Part shown: positions 16,899 to 30,867 of the stretch, in pieces
Position numbering within the stretch: the stretch's first letter is position 1
Layout: each line of letters opens with the position of its first letter
Notes under the pieces: model-generated
What the model saw: the letters and a program-made list of their open reading frames with translations, nothing else
Told to the model about the DNA's origin: nothing
Database searches by the model: none
Translations under genes and position numbers: made by a program
Assembly: GCA_963839955.1 (NCBI GenBank)
Contig: CAWIXB010000001.1
Location: forward strand, 1,550,001-1,614,000
Direction of reading: 5' to 3'
Length of the DNA stretch: 64,000 bases
Source: CAWIXB01 sp963839955
GTDB taxonomy: Bacteria; Actinomycetota; Actinomycetes; JACCUZ01

Positions 16899-17570
16899 TC
16901 AGTGCGAATGCGAATGAGGGGCGAGCAGCTCCTCGAGGTCCGTCCCGGTTTCCGGTGTCGCAACGAACAGCAGCTCGTCACCGGCCTCCAGAGGGTCGTC
17001 GGGGCTGGGCACGATCGGCTTGCTCTCGCGGATGATCGCCACCAGCGCGGTGTCCGTCGGCCAGGCGATGTCGCCCACTCGGCGACCGACGCACGGGGAG
17101 TCGGACGGCAGGGTGAGCTCGACCATGTCGGTGTTCGACTGCTGGAACGTGAAGATGCGCACCAGGTCGCCGACGCTGACCGCCTCCTCGACGAGCGCCG
17201 TCATCAGGCGCGGCATGGACACGGCGACGTCGACCCCCCAGGCCTCGTCGAACATCCACTCGTTCTTGGGGTTGCTGACCCGCGCCACGGTGCGCGGCAC
17301 GCCGTACTCGGTCTTGGCGAGCAGCGAGACGACCAGGTTGACCTTGTCGTCGCCGGTGGCGGCCACCACCACCTGACACTCGTGCAGGGCGGCTTCCTCG
17401 AGCGACGTGACCTCGCAGGCGTCGGCGAGCAGCCACTCGGCCGACGGGACCGAGGACACCTTGATGGCGCTCGGCTCCTTGTCGATCAGCAGCACCTCGT
17501 GACCGTTCTCCAACAGCTCGCTGGCGATGGACCGTCCGACACTGCCCGCGCCGGCGATGGCGACACGCAT
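16899..17570 (-). CDS. trkA: TrkA-type potassium channel/transport regulator (second of pair)
   Basis: 223 residues. An N-terminal RCK/Rossmann domain starts MRVAIAGAGSVGRSIASEL (GxGxxG at 7-12) with an acidic residue ending the second strand (LIDKEP), so NAD(H) binding is expected. A C-terminal TrkA-C domain follows (about 140-215). The C-tip is His-rich (PHSHSH). Such subunits gate Trk/Ktr K+ channels. The ATG shares its A with the TGA of the upstream copy (TGATG), so the two are translated together and probably form a heteromeric ring. No TrkH/KtrB membrane subunit is in the window; the neighbouring KimA-like carrier is divergent. Confidence 0.9.
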   Translation of the reverse strand: MRVAIAGAGSVGRSIASELLENGHEVLLIDKEPSAIKVSSVPSAEWLLADACEVTSLEEAALHECQVVVAATGDDKVNLVVSLLAKTEYGVPRTVARVSNPKNEWMFDEAWGVDVAVSMPRLMTALVEEAVSVGDLVRIFTFQQSNTDMVELTLPSDSPCVGRRVGDIAWPTDTALVAIIRESKPIVPSPDDPLEAGDELLFVATPETGTDLEELLAPHSHSH

Positions 17571-18232
17571 CAGGCCTCCTCGAGGCGGCTGCGGAACGCG
17601 CTCTCGACCGACTCGGCGTCGTCGTCGCGCATGACCACATGGACGATGTCGCCGTCCTGCAGCACGGTGTCGGCACCCGGCAGCAGTCCGTCGCCGAAGC
17701 GGGTGAGGAAGGCGACCCGCGCTCCCGCATGCTCCTCGATCCGGGAGACGCGCTCGCCCACCCAGAGCGGGTCGACCGCGACCTCGGCCAGGCGGATCGT
17801 GCCGCTGGGGTCGCGCCACTCGGGCTCGGCTCCGTGGGGGAGGAGGCGGCGCAGCATCTGGTCGGCGGTCCAGCGCACGGTTGCGACGGTGGGGATGCCC
17901 AGGCGCTGGTAGACCTCGGCGCGGCCGGGGTCGTAGATGCGGGCCACGACCTTGTCGACGCCGAACGTCTCGCGGGCGACCCGGGCGGCCAGGATGTTGG
18001 AGTTGTCGCCGCTGCTGACCGCGGCGAAGGCATGCGCCTCCTCGATGCCCGCCTCGCGCAGGCAGTCGCGGTCGAAGCCGACGCCGTTGACCCGCCGGCC
18101 CTGGAACGAGGCACCGAGGCGGCGGAAGGCCTCGTCGTTGCGGTCGATGATGGCGACACCGTGGCCCTGCGCCTCGATGATGTGGGCGAGTGTCGACCCG
18201 ACGCGCCCACAACCCATGATGACGAAGTGCAC
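17570..18232 (-). CDS. trkA: TrkA-type potassium channel/transport regulator (first of pair)
   Basis: 220 residues; begins MHFVIMGCGRVGSTLAHIIE with a Rossmann GxGxxG, an acidic end of strand 2 (IIDRND) and a C-terminal TrkA-C-like domain (about 140-215). It matches the actinobacterial CeoB/TrkA class. GTG 18232 is preceded by AAGGGAC. Together with the second copy it probably forms the cytoplasmic regulatory ring of a potassium uptake system located elsewhere. It is divergent from the KimA-like transporter over a 125-bp intergenic region. Confidence 0.9.
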   Translation of the reverse strand: MHFVIMGCGRVGSTLAHIIEAQGHGVAIIDRNDEAFRRLGASFQGRRVNGVGFDRDCLREAGIEEAHAFAAVSSGDNSNILAARVARETFGVDKVVARIYDPGRAEVYQRLGIPTVATVRWTADQMLRRLLPHGAEPEWRDPSGTIRLAEVAVDPLWVGERVSRIEEHAGARVAFLTRFGDGLLPGADTVLQDGDIVHVVMRDDDAESVESAFRSRLEEA

Positions 18233-18343
18233 GGTGCGTCCCTTCGTCGCGCACTCGGCGACCCGCGTGCACGATGCGAGGCGCCCCCAGAGGCGACGCT
18301 ACACGGTGCTCCCGGCGTCCCTCGGCGGCCGTCGCCCAGGCCC

Positions 18344-18349
18344 TAGCAT
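18344..18349 (+). promoter_or_regulatory. Putative -10 element for kimA-like gene
   Basis: TAGCAT followed by eight bases and then GTG 18358. This supports a leaderless mRNA and GTG 18358 as the start, rather than the 28-codon longer frame. Confidence 0.5.
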
Positions 18350-18357
18350 TCAACCTT

Positions 18358-20436
18358 GTGCCCCAGGTGACGGACGCGGTCAAGCGCTTGCTGGTCGGGC
18401 GGGCCATGCGCAGCGACCGGCTGGGCGAGACGCTGTTGCCCAAGCGGGTCGCTCTGCCGGTCTTCGCGAGCGACGCGCTCTCGTCGGTGGCCTACGCGCC
18501 GGACGAAGTCTTTCTGACGCTCGGCATTGCCGGCTTCGCGGCGTATACGTACTCCTGGAAGGTCGGGCTCGCCGTTGCGCTGGTGCTGCTCGTCGTGGTC
18601 GCGTCCTACCGGCAGAACGTGCACGCCTACCCGAGCGGCGGGGGCGACTACGAGGTCGCCACCGTCAACCTGGGATCCCGGGCCGGGCTGACGGTGGCAA
18701 GCGCGCTGCTCGTCGACTACGTCCTGACTGTGGCGGTGTCCATCTCCTCCGCCGCGCAGTACGCCGCGTCGACGATCGACGCGTTCCAGGGGCGTGAGGT
18801 GTCCGTGGCCGTCCTTGCCGTGCTGTTGCTGACGGCGGCGAACCTGCGCGGCGTTCGCGAGTCGGGCACCGCGTTCGCGGTGCCGACGTACGCGTTCATG
18901 CTTGCCATTCTCGGCATGGCGATCTGGGGCTTCGGTCGCTACTTCTTCGGTGACCTGCCCGATGTCACCAGCGCGCGCTTCGACCTCACGGCCGAGGACG
19001 AGTACGCCGCTGGGCTGACCGGACTGGCCGGCGCCTTCCTGTTGCTGCGCGCGTTCTCCTCGGGCTGCGCTGCTTTGACGGGCGTCGAGGCCATCAGCAA
19101 CGGCGTCCCGGCGTTTCGCAAGCCGAAGTCGCGCAACGCCGCGACTACGTTGCTGATGCTGGGCACCTTGGCGGTCACGATGCTGATGAGCATCATCGTC
19201 CTGGCTCGCGTCATGGGTGTACGGGTGGCCGAGGACCCTGTCGAGCAGCTGCGCCTCAACGGAGAGGAGGGCGAGGCACTCAGCAACGGTGGGGTTCGCT
19301 TCCCCGACGGGACGACCTATGTCCAGGACCCGGTCATCGGGCAGGTCGCCAAGGCGGTGTTCGACAACCTGCCGCTCATCGCCGCCGTCGTGACTACCGT
19401 GACCGGACTCATCCTGGTGCTGGCCGCCAACACCGCCTTCAACGGCTTCCCCGTGCTCGGCTCGATACTCGCGCAGGACCGCTACCTGCCCCGCCAGCTG
19501 CACACCCGCGGCGACCGGCTGGCCTACAGCAACGGCATCGTGATCCTCGCCGGCTTCGCGATCCTGTTGATCGTGGCGTTCGACGCCGAGGTCACCCGGC
19601 TCATCCAGCTCTACATCGTCGGCGTCTTCATGTCTTTCACGCTCAGCCAGACCGGCATGGTGCGGCACTGGACCCGGCTCTTGCGCACGGAGACAGACTC
19701 CGTTCGACGACACCGGATGCAGCGCAGCCGGGTCATCAACGCCGTCGGCCTCTCGGTGACCGGCCTGGTGCTTGTCGTCGTCCTCATCACCAAGTTCCTG
19801 CTCGGTGCCTGGATCGCGATCGCGGCGATGGTAGTCATCTACCTCTTGATGAAAGGCATCCGGCGGCACTACACCCTCGTCTCGAAAGAGCTGGTGATCG
19901 ACGAGGACGAGGACACCATGCTGCCCTCGCGTACCCATGCGATCGTCCTCGTGTCGAAGATCCACAAGCCGACGATGCGGGCGATCAGCTATGCCCGCGC
20001 CATGCGGCCTACGACGCTCGAGGCCATCACCGTCGGCGTCGACGCCGAGGAGACCGGGGCGCTGCAGCGCGAGTGGGACCGGCGCAACATCCCGGTGCCG
20101 TTGAAGGTGCTCGACTCGCCGTTCCGAGAGGTCACCGACCCCGTCATCGACTACGTGCGTGGCCTTCGCCGGGGCAGCCCGCGCGACCTGGTGACCGTGC
20201 TGATCCCGGAGTACGTCGTCGGGCACTGGTGGGAGCACCTGCTGCACAACCAGAGCGCGTTGCGGCTCAAGGGCAGGCTGCTGTTCACCCCGGGTGTGAT
20301 GGTCACGAGTGTGCCGTGGCAGCTCAAGTCCTCCGAAGGGCTCGAGGATCGGCCGGACGGCGCCGCGCCCGGCGCTGTCCGGCGAGGAGACTCGACCCGC
20401 GGATCCCGCGGACCCGGCGGAATCGGCGGCGGGTGA
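18358..20436 (+). CDS. KimA-family (APC superfamily) potassium transporter
   Basis: 692 residues. The N-terminal 450 residues are an APC-fold transporter with about 12 helices. The segments SDALSSVAYAPDEVFL, SYRQNVHAYPSGGGDYEV, LLVDYVLTVAVSIS and FSSGCAALTGVEAISNGVPA are diagnostic for the KimA/YdaO group, known in Bacillus as a high-affinity K+/H+ symporter regulated by c-di-AMP. The soluble C-terminal domain (about 480-660) matches KimA's regulatory domain, with HWWEHLLHNQSALRLKGRLL near its end. Beyond about residue 660 the tail is Gly/Arg/Asp-rich. It is divergent from two trkA genes, which supports a K+ role. The stop overlaps the methyltransferase GTG by 4 bp. Confidence 0.85.
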   Translation: MPQVTDAVKRLLVGRAMRSDRLGETLLPKRVALPVFASDALSSVAYAPDEVFLTLGIAGFAAYTYSWKVGLAVALVLLVVVASYRQNVHAYPSGGGDYEVATVNLGSRAGLTVASALLVDYVLTVAVSISSAAQYAASTIDAFQGREVSVAVLAVLLLTAANLRGVRESGTAFAVPTYAFMLAILGMAIWGFGRYFFGDLPDVTSARFDLTAEDEYAAGLTGLAGAFLLLRAFSSGCAALTGVEAISNGVPAFRKPKSRNAATTLLMLGTLAVTMLMSIIVLARVMGVRVAEDPVEQLRLNGEEGEALSNGGVRFPDGTTYVQDPVIGQVAKAVFDNLPLIAAVVTTVTGLILVLAANTAFNGFPVLGSILAQDRYLPRQLHTRGDRLAYSNGIVILAGFAILLIVAFDAEVTRLIQLYIVGVFMSFTLSQTGMVRHWTRLLRTETDSVRRHRMQRSRVINAVGLSVTGLVLVVVLITKFLLGAWIAIAAMVVIYLLMKGIRRHYTLVSKELVIDEDEDTMLPSRTHAIVLVSKIHKPTMRAISYARAMRPTTLEAITVGVDAEETGALQREWDRRNIPVPLKVLDSPFREVTDPVIDYVRGLRRGSPRDLVTVLIPEYVVGHWWEHLLHNQSALRLKGRLLFTPGVMVTSVPWQLKSSEGLEDRPDGAAPGAVRRGDSTRGSRGPGGIGGG

Positions 20437-21707
20437 CCCTGACGCCGCCCCACGGCCCCGAGACGACCGGGACGCCACTGTCGCGCGTCGGTGCGACCCT
20501 CGAGCTCGACGTCGGCCCGGTGGCGCACGGCGGTCACTGTGTCGCGCGCCATGGCGGCCGGGTCGTCTTCGTGCGCCACGCCCTGCCGGGCGAGCGAGTG
20601 CTTGCGGTCGTGACCGCGGGCAGCGACGCGTCGTCGTACTGGCGGGCGGACGCCGTCGAGGTGCGCCAGCCCTCGCCGGACCGGATCGCGCCGCCGTGCC
20701 CGTGGTCCGGTCCGGGCCGGTGCGGCGGATGCGACTGGCAGCACGCGGCGCCCTCCGCGCAGCGCGAGCTCAAGGCGGCGGTCGTCCGCGAGCAGCTCGC
20801 GCGGCTGGCCGGCGTCGACTGGGACGGCGTCGTCGAGGAGCTGCCGGACGCGCCGGACGGGCTCGGCTGGCGGACCCGGGTGTCCTACGCGGTGGACACG
20901 GACGGCCGCGCCGGGCTGCGGGTGCACCGCTCCCACGGGGTCGTGCCCGTCGACCGGTGCCGCATCGCCCATCCGTCGGTGCAGGAGGCCGGCGTGACGG
21001 GACGCACCTGGCCGGGTGTCTCGTCGGTCGACGTGGTGGTGTCGGTGGGCACCGGTGACCGCCTCGTGCTGGTCGACGGAGCGGTCGACCGGGCGGACCG
21101 GTCCGCTGCCGCCGTCGTCGTCGAACGGGCGCTCGGCCGGGACTTCCGGGTCACCGGCGCCGGCTTCTGGCAGGTGCACCCGCGGGCTGCTGACGTGCTG
21201 GCCGAGGCGGTGCTGGCGGGCGTCGAGGCTCAGGAAGGGGAGTGGGTGCTCGATCTCTACTGCGGGGTGGGGCTGTTCGCCGCCGGGCTGGCCGCGGCCG
21301 TCGGCCCGAACGGGCGGGTGATCGCCGTCGAGTCGGACCGGCAGGCGGTGGCCGACGCGCGCGCGAACCTGGCCGACCTCCCGCAGGTGCGCGTCGAGGC
21401 CGGGCGGACCGACCGGGTGCTCCGGCGGGCGTCGGTGCACCGGGCCGACGTGGCGGTCCTGGACCCGCCCCGCTCCGGAGCGGGCCGGGCCGTGGTCGAC
21501 CAGCTGGTCGCCCTGGCGCCCAGGGTGATCTGCTACGTCGCGTGCGACCCGGCCTCGCTGGCGCGCGACGTGGCGCGCCTCGCCACCGGCGGCTACCGGC
21601 TCCAGGCGCTGCGGGCCTTCGACCTCTTCCCGATGACCCACCACGTGGAGTGCGTGGCGGTGCTGGTTCCGCAGGCCGGCCGACGGCGCGGGTCCGCCAG
21701 GAACTAA
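20433..21707 (+). CDS. Class I SAM-dependent RNA methyltransferase (RumA/TrmA type, TRAM domain)
   Basis: 424 residues. An N-terminal TRAM domain (about 15-80) is followed by four cysteines fitting a [4Fe-4S] site: Cys89 in PPCPW, Cys97 and Cys100 in GRCGGCDW, and Cys176 in VDRCRIAH. The methyltransferase domain shows DLYCGVGLF (SAM binding), LDPPRSG and the nucleophilic Cys371 in YVACDPASLARD. These match the RlmD/RlmC/TrmA family that makes 5-methyluridine in rRNA or tRNA; which RNA is targeted cannot be decided here. It overlaps the KimA-like gene by 4 bp. Its stop codon lies inside a DtxR/IdeR-like box belonging to the next gene. Confidence 0.93.
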   Translation: MTLTPPHGPETTGTPLSRVGATLELDVGPVAHGGHCVARHGGRVVFVRHALPGERVLAVVTAGSDASSYWRADAVEVRQPSPDRIAPPCPWSGPGRCGGCDWQHAAPSAQRELKAAVVREQLARLAGVDWDGVVEELPDAPDGLGWRTRVSYAVDTDGRAGLRVHRSHGVVPVDRCRIAHPSVQEAGVTGRTWPGVSSVDVVVSVGTGDRLVLVDGAVDRADRSAAAVVVERALGRDFRVTGAGFWQVHPRAADVLAEAVLAGVEAQEGEWVLDLYCGVGLFAAGLAAAVGPNGRVIAVESDRQAVADARANLADLPQVRVEAGRTDRVLRRASVHRADVAVLDPPRSGAGRAVVDQLVALAPRVICYVACDPASLARDVARLATGGYRLQALRAFDLFPMTHHVECVAVLVPQAGRRRGSARN

Positions 21708-21723
21708 GGTAAGCCTTCCCTAA
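21705..21723. promoter_or_regulatory. DtxR/IdeR-like iron box upstream of efeO
   Basis: The 19-mer TAAGGTAAGCCTTCCCTAA agrees at 14 of 19 positions with the IdeR/DtxR consensus TTAGGTTAGGCTAACCTAA. It ends 12 bases before the efeO ATG and covers the methyltransferase stop codon. Binding of the iron-loaded repressor here would block efeO-efeB transcription. Confidence 0.65.
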
Positions 21724-21735
21724 CAAGGAGGTTCA

Positions 21736-22659
21736 ATGCCGGGACGGCCATGGCGGACTGCAGCGGCTGTGACGGTGCTGCTGCTCGTGAGCGGCTGCGC
21801 CGATGACGGCTCGGGGGTAGGGGCGTCGGCGAGCGGGTCGGGGTCGGGCTCCCTGGCCGGGTCAGGCTCCGGATCCGGATCGGGGCTGGCCAACGAGAAC
21901 CTGAGCGGCACGACGGACGACAAGGCGGTCGCGGCCGCCGTGACGAGCTATCGGTCCTACGTCGTCGCCGAGGTCGACGCGCTGATCGGTGACGCCAAGG
22001 TGTTCACCGACGCCGTCCGCGCCGGCGACCTGGATGCCGCCAAGGCGGCGTACGCGCCGAGCCGGGTCCGCTGGGAACGCATCGAGCCGATCGCCGGGCT
22101 GGTCGAGGAGATCGACGGCAAGGTCGACGCCAGGGTCGACGACTTCGAGGGCGTCGACGACCCCGCGTTCACGGGCTGGCATCGCATCGAGCACCTCCTC
22201 TGGGAGAGCCGGGACATCAAGGCCGCCGCCCCGTTCGCGGACGGGCTCGACGCGGACCTGGCCTCTCTCAAGAGCGCCATGGCCGACCTCGAGGTCCCAC
22301 CGGCGGCGGTCGCGCTGGGTGCGGGGGAGCTGGTCGAAGAGGTGAGCAAAGGCAAGATCACCGGCGAGGAGGACCGCTACTCCCACACCGACCTGTGGGA
22401 CTTCGCCGCCAACATCGACGGTGCGCAGGAGGTGGTCGACTCCTTCGCCGCCGCGCTCCAGACGCTCGACCCCGACGCGCTCGCCGCGGCCCGCCAGGGG
22501 ATCGCCGACGTCGAGGCGAGCCTCGAGCCCTACCGGCGCGGTGACGGCTGGGCGAGCTACGAGGAGCTGACGGCTGACGACAGGGACCGCTTGACGGCGC
22601 AGCTCGGCAGCCTCGCAGAGACCCTCTCGGGACTGCCCGCGGCGCTGGGCCTGAAGTGA
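21736..22659 (+). CDS. efeO: EfeO-type iron uptake lipoprotein (M75/imelysin domain)
   Basis: 307 residues: signal peptide with lipobox LVSGC (Cys21), then an unusual 30-residue Gly/Ser-rich linker, then an imelysin (M75) domain (about 62-300) containing HRIE (His149 and Glu152), the HxxE iron-binding motif of EfeO. The protein is anchored outside the membrane and passes iron to the EfeU permease. ATG 21736 has AAGGAGG four bases upstream. A DtxR/IdeR-like box lies just before it, predicting iron repression. It overlaps efeB by 4 bp. The usual EfeO N-terminal cupredoxin domain is absent, so this is the short, M75-only form. Confidence 0.92.
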   Translation: MPGRPWRTAAAVTVLLLVSGCADDGSGVGASASGSGSGSLAGSGSGSGSGLANENLSGTTDDKAVAAAVTSYRSYVVAEVDALIGDAKVFTDAVRAGDLDAAKAAYAPSRVRWERIEPIAGLVEEIDGKVDARVDDFEGVDDPAFTGWHRIEHLLWESRDIKAAAPFADGLDADLASLKSAMADLEVPPAAVALGAGELVEEVSKGKITGEEDRYSHTDLWDFAANIDGAQEVVDSFAAALQTLDPDALAAARQGIADVEASLEPYRRGDGWASYEELTADDRDRLTAQLGSLAETLSGLPAALGLK

Positions 22660-23930
22660 GCCCGGGCGAGGCACCGAGAGGCCTGTCGCGGCGGGCTCTG
22701 CTCGCCGGCATGGCCGGCTCCGGTGCGGTCGGCGCGCTGGCCGGCGTCGGCGTCGCGACCGCCACCGCCGACACCGGCGCCGCCGGCACCGCCACGGCCG
22801 AGGACAGCACGGCGGAGTCGGCGCTGCTGCGTTTCCACGGTCGCCATCAGGTTGGCATCACCACCTCGCCGCGCCCCTTCGCGCTCGCGGCAGCGTTCAG
22901 GTGCGTCGACGGCGACCGTGCCGGGCTGGCGCGGACCCTGCGGGCTCTGACGGGTACCGCGCGTGAGCTCGTCGAGGGCAGGACGCGCGCGCCGACCGTG
23001 CAGTGGGCCCCGCCGCAGGACACCGGCGTGCTGGGGGCAGACGCGCCCGCGGGCGCCGCGGTGACAGTCTCGGTCGGCGCGTCCCTCTTCGATGACCGCT
23101 ACGGGCTCGCTGACCGTCGGCCGAGCGCGCTGCAGAAGATGCCGTTCCTCGCGAACGACCGGCTCGATCCCGAACGCAGTCATGGAGATCTTCTGGTCAC
23201 GGTCCAGGCGGACCGGCCTGATGTGCTCGCCCACTCGTTGCGCCAGCTCATGCGGGCCACTCGCTCGGGACTTGTCCTGCACTGGCTGCTCGACGGCTAC
23301 AGCCGCCCCGACCCGCACCAACAGCGAGCCGGCACGACCCAGAACCGCAACCTCATGGGGTTCAAGGACGGGTCGGCGAACCCCGACGCGCGCGACGACG
23401 CGCTCATGGACCAGCTGGTCTGGGTGCAGCCGGACGACGACGAGCCGGGCTGGGCGGTCGACGGCAGCTACCAGGCGGTGCGCGTCATCCGGATGTTCGT
23501 CGAGCACTGGGACCGGACCCCGCTGCGCGAGCAGGAGCAGATCATCGGCCGGCACAAGGTGAGCGGCTCCCCTCTCGGCCAGAAGCAGGAGCACAGGGAT
23601 CCGGCGTACGACGAAGACCCTCGTGGCGCGCGGATCCCGCTCGACGCGCACATCCGGCTGGCCAACCCGCGCGACGAGCAGGCACTGGCGCGCCGGGTGC
23701 TCCGCCGGGGGTTCAACTTCACCAGAGGCTTCGACGGCTCGGGCACGCTGGACCAAGGGCTGGCGTTCATCTCCTACCAGCGACGGCTCGCGCAGTTCCT
23801 CGAGATGCAGGAGCGACTCAAGGGTGAGCCGCTCGAGGAGTACACCCTCGTGCAGGGCGGCGGCTTCTTCTTCGCGCTCCCGGGTGTGCGCAACGAGCGC
23901 GACTACCTCGGTGGCGCGCTGCTCGGCTAG
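22656..23930 (+). CDS. efeB: Dye-decolourising-type heme peroxidase EfeB
   Basis: 424 residues with a twin-arginine signal (SRRALLAG, 11-18), so export as a folded protein via Tat is expected. The DyP signature GFKDG (235-239, distal Asp238 of the GxxDG motif), and a conserved His-containing IRMFVEHWDRT segment, support heme binding. EfeB works with EfeO and EfeU to take up ferrous iron and may release iron from heme or oxidise Fe2+. It overlaps efeO by 4 bp (GTGA) and is iron-controlled through the upstream box. The 3' end leads directly into the AraC-family gene on the same strand. Confidence 0.93.
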   Translation: MSPGEAPRGLSRRALLAGMAGSGAVGALAGVGVATATADTGAAGTATAEDSTAESALLRFHGRHQVGITTSPRPFALAAAFRCVDGDRAGLARTLRALTGTARELVEGRTRAPTVQWAPPQDTGVLGADAPAGAAVTVSVGASLFDDRYGLADRRPSALQKMPFLANDRLDPERSHGDLLVTVQADRPDVLAHSLRQLMRATRSGLVLHWLLDGYSRPDPHQQRAGTTQNRNLMGFKDGSANPDARDDALMDQLVWVQPDDDEPGWAVDGSYQAVRVIRMFVEHWDRTPLREQEQIIGRHKVSGSPLGQKQEHRDPAYDEDPRGARIPLDAHIRLANPRDEQALARRVLRRGFNFTRGFDGSGTLDQGLAFISYQRRLAQFLEMQERLKGEPLEEYTLVQGGGFFFALPGVRNERDYLGGALLG

Positions 23931-23953
23931 TGCCGCGCCCCGGCGCGACGTGG

Positions 23954-23959
23954 CACGAT
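23954..23959 (+). promoter_or_regulatory. Putative -10 element for AraC-family gene
   Basis: CACGAT, seven bases before GTG 23967. It differs from TANNNT at the first base, so it is weaker than the others. Confidence 0.4.
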
Positions 23960-23966
23960 CTCGCAG

Positions 23967-24416
<450 letters not shown>

Positions 24417-24421
24417 CCGTC

Positions 24422-24832
24422 ATGGACATCACCATTCACCAGGCCTACCTCCCACACGACGACCCCGACGCCGCCCTGGCCTTCTACCGCGACACTCTCG
24501 GCTTCGAGGTCCGGGGCGACGTCGGATACCAGGGGATGCGCTGGATCACGGTCGGCCCCGCCGGCCAGCCCGACACCTCCATCGTCCTGCACCCGCCGGG
24601 CGCCGACCCGGGCATCACCGACGATGAGCGCCGCACCATCGCCGAGATGATGGCCAAGGGCACCTACGCCAGCATCAACCTGGCCACGAAGGACCTCGAC
24701 GGCACGTTCGAGCGACTGCAGGCCAGCGACGCCGAGGTCGTCCAGGAGCCGATCGACCAGCCGTACGGCATCCGCGACTGCGCGTTCCGCGACCCCGCCG
24801 GCAACATGGTCCGCATCCAGGAGCTGTCATGA
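24422..24832 (+). CDS. VOC-family (glyoxalase/bleomycin resistance fold) protein 1
   Basis: 136 residues. One VOC module pair: ALAFYRDTLGFEV at the start and DCAFRDPAGNMVRIQE at the end, with the usual metal-ligand positions occupied by His (IHQAY) and Glu (RIQEL). Such proteins use a divalent metal for lyase, dioxygenase or isomerase reactions, or bind drugs. The substrate cannot be inferred. It overlaps the second VOC gene by 4 bp (ATGA). Neighbours are an AraC regulator and a UvrA-like ATPase, so a stress or antibiotic response is a reasonable guess. Confidence 0.92.
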   Translation: MDITIHQAYLPHDDPDAALAFYRDTLGFEVRGDVGYQGMRWITVGPAGQPDTSIVLHPPGADPGITDDERRTIAEMMAKGTYASINLATKDLDGTFERLQASDAEVVQEPIDQPYGIRDCAFRDPAGNMVRIQELS

Positions 24833-25458
24833 CCACCATCGCGTCCGTCACCCTCGAGGTACCCGACCCCACGACCGCCGCCGCGTTCTACTCAGCCGCT
24901 TTCGGTCTCGGCGCCCGGCTGGACGTCCGCCCCTCCGAGGCACCGACCACCGGCTTTCGTGGGTTCACCATGTCGCTCGTGGTGTCCCAGCCGAGCACCG
25001 TCGACAGCCTCCTCGGCAGCGCGCTCGACGGCGGCGCCACGGCGCTGAAACCGGCCGAGAAGGGGTTCTGGGGCTACGGCGGCACCGTGCGTGCCCCGGA
25101 CGGCGCCGTATGGAAGGTCGCGACGTCGTCGAAGAAGGACACCGGTCCCGCCACCCGGCAGATCGACGACGTCGTGCTGTTGCTCGGGGTCGCGGACGTC
25201 AAGGCGAGCAAGCGGTTCTACATCGACCGCGGCATGGTCGTGAAGCGGAGCTTCGGCAGCAAGTACGTCGAGTTCGCCAGCAACGGGTCGGACGTCAAGC
25301 TGGCGCTGTACGGGCGCCGTGCCCTCGCCAAGGACGCGGGCGTCCCCCCGGACGGCACCGGATCGCACCGCATCGTCATCGGCAGCGATGCCGAGGCGTT
25401 CACCGACCCGGACGGGTTCGCGTGGGAGACCGGGTCCACCCGGGCACGGTCGGCCTGA
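24829..25458 (+). CDS. VOC-family protein 2
   Basis: 209 residues with two VOC-like halves: SVTLEVPDPTTAAAFYSAAF at the N-terminus and DVKASKRFYIDRGMVVKRSF in the second half, ending TDPDGFAWE. The metal site is incomplete by eye, since one usual His is not obvious, so it may bind a ligand rather than catalyse. It starts at ATG 24829, overlapping VOC 1 by 4 bp. The 89-bp gap before the UvrA-like gene contains a good Shine-Dalgarno but no strong -10 that I can see, so all four genes may form one transcript. Confidence 0.88.
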   Translation: MTTIASVTLEVPDPTTAAAFYSAAFGLGARLDVRPSEAPTTGFRGFTMSLVVSQPSTVDSLLGSALDGGATALKPAEKGFWGYGGTVRAPDGAVWKVATSSKKDTGPATRQIDDVVLLLGVADVKASKRFYIDRGMVVKRSFGSKYVEFASNGSDVKLALYGRRALAKDAGVPPDGTGSHRIVIGSDAEAFTDPDGFAWETGSTRARSA

Positions 25459-25547
25459 CGCCCTGTCCGAGCGATCAGGTACACAGAGATCAGGTAGACA
25501 AGGGGGTCCCGCGACCGCGACGGCGGGCTCAGCAACAGAGGAGACAC

Positions 25548-27959
<2,412 letters not shown>

Positions 27960-27980
27960 CCGAATCCCCACGGCTGGCAT

Positions 27981-28000
27981 ATATCTCGACGTCGAGATAT
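27981..28000. promoter_or_regulatory. Perfect 20-bp palindrome upstream of acnA
   Basis: ATATCTCGAC joined directly to GTCGAGATAT: ten bases mirrored without a mismatch, 72 bp before the acnA start codon. The ends are AT-rich in a GC-rich genome, so it is an excellent candidate operator for a dimeric repressor. I cannot name the regulator. No TetR- or MarR-family gene lies next to it. Confidence 0.7.
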
Positions 28001-28072
28001 CTTGGTTCGGGTAGGAGGGTGCGGCGCGCGGCCCTCTGGGCAGGATGGACAGCGACGAGAGGAGACGCCGTC

Positions 28073-30865
<2,793 letters not shown>

Positions 30866-30867
30866 CC

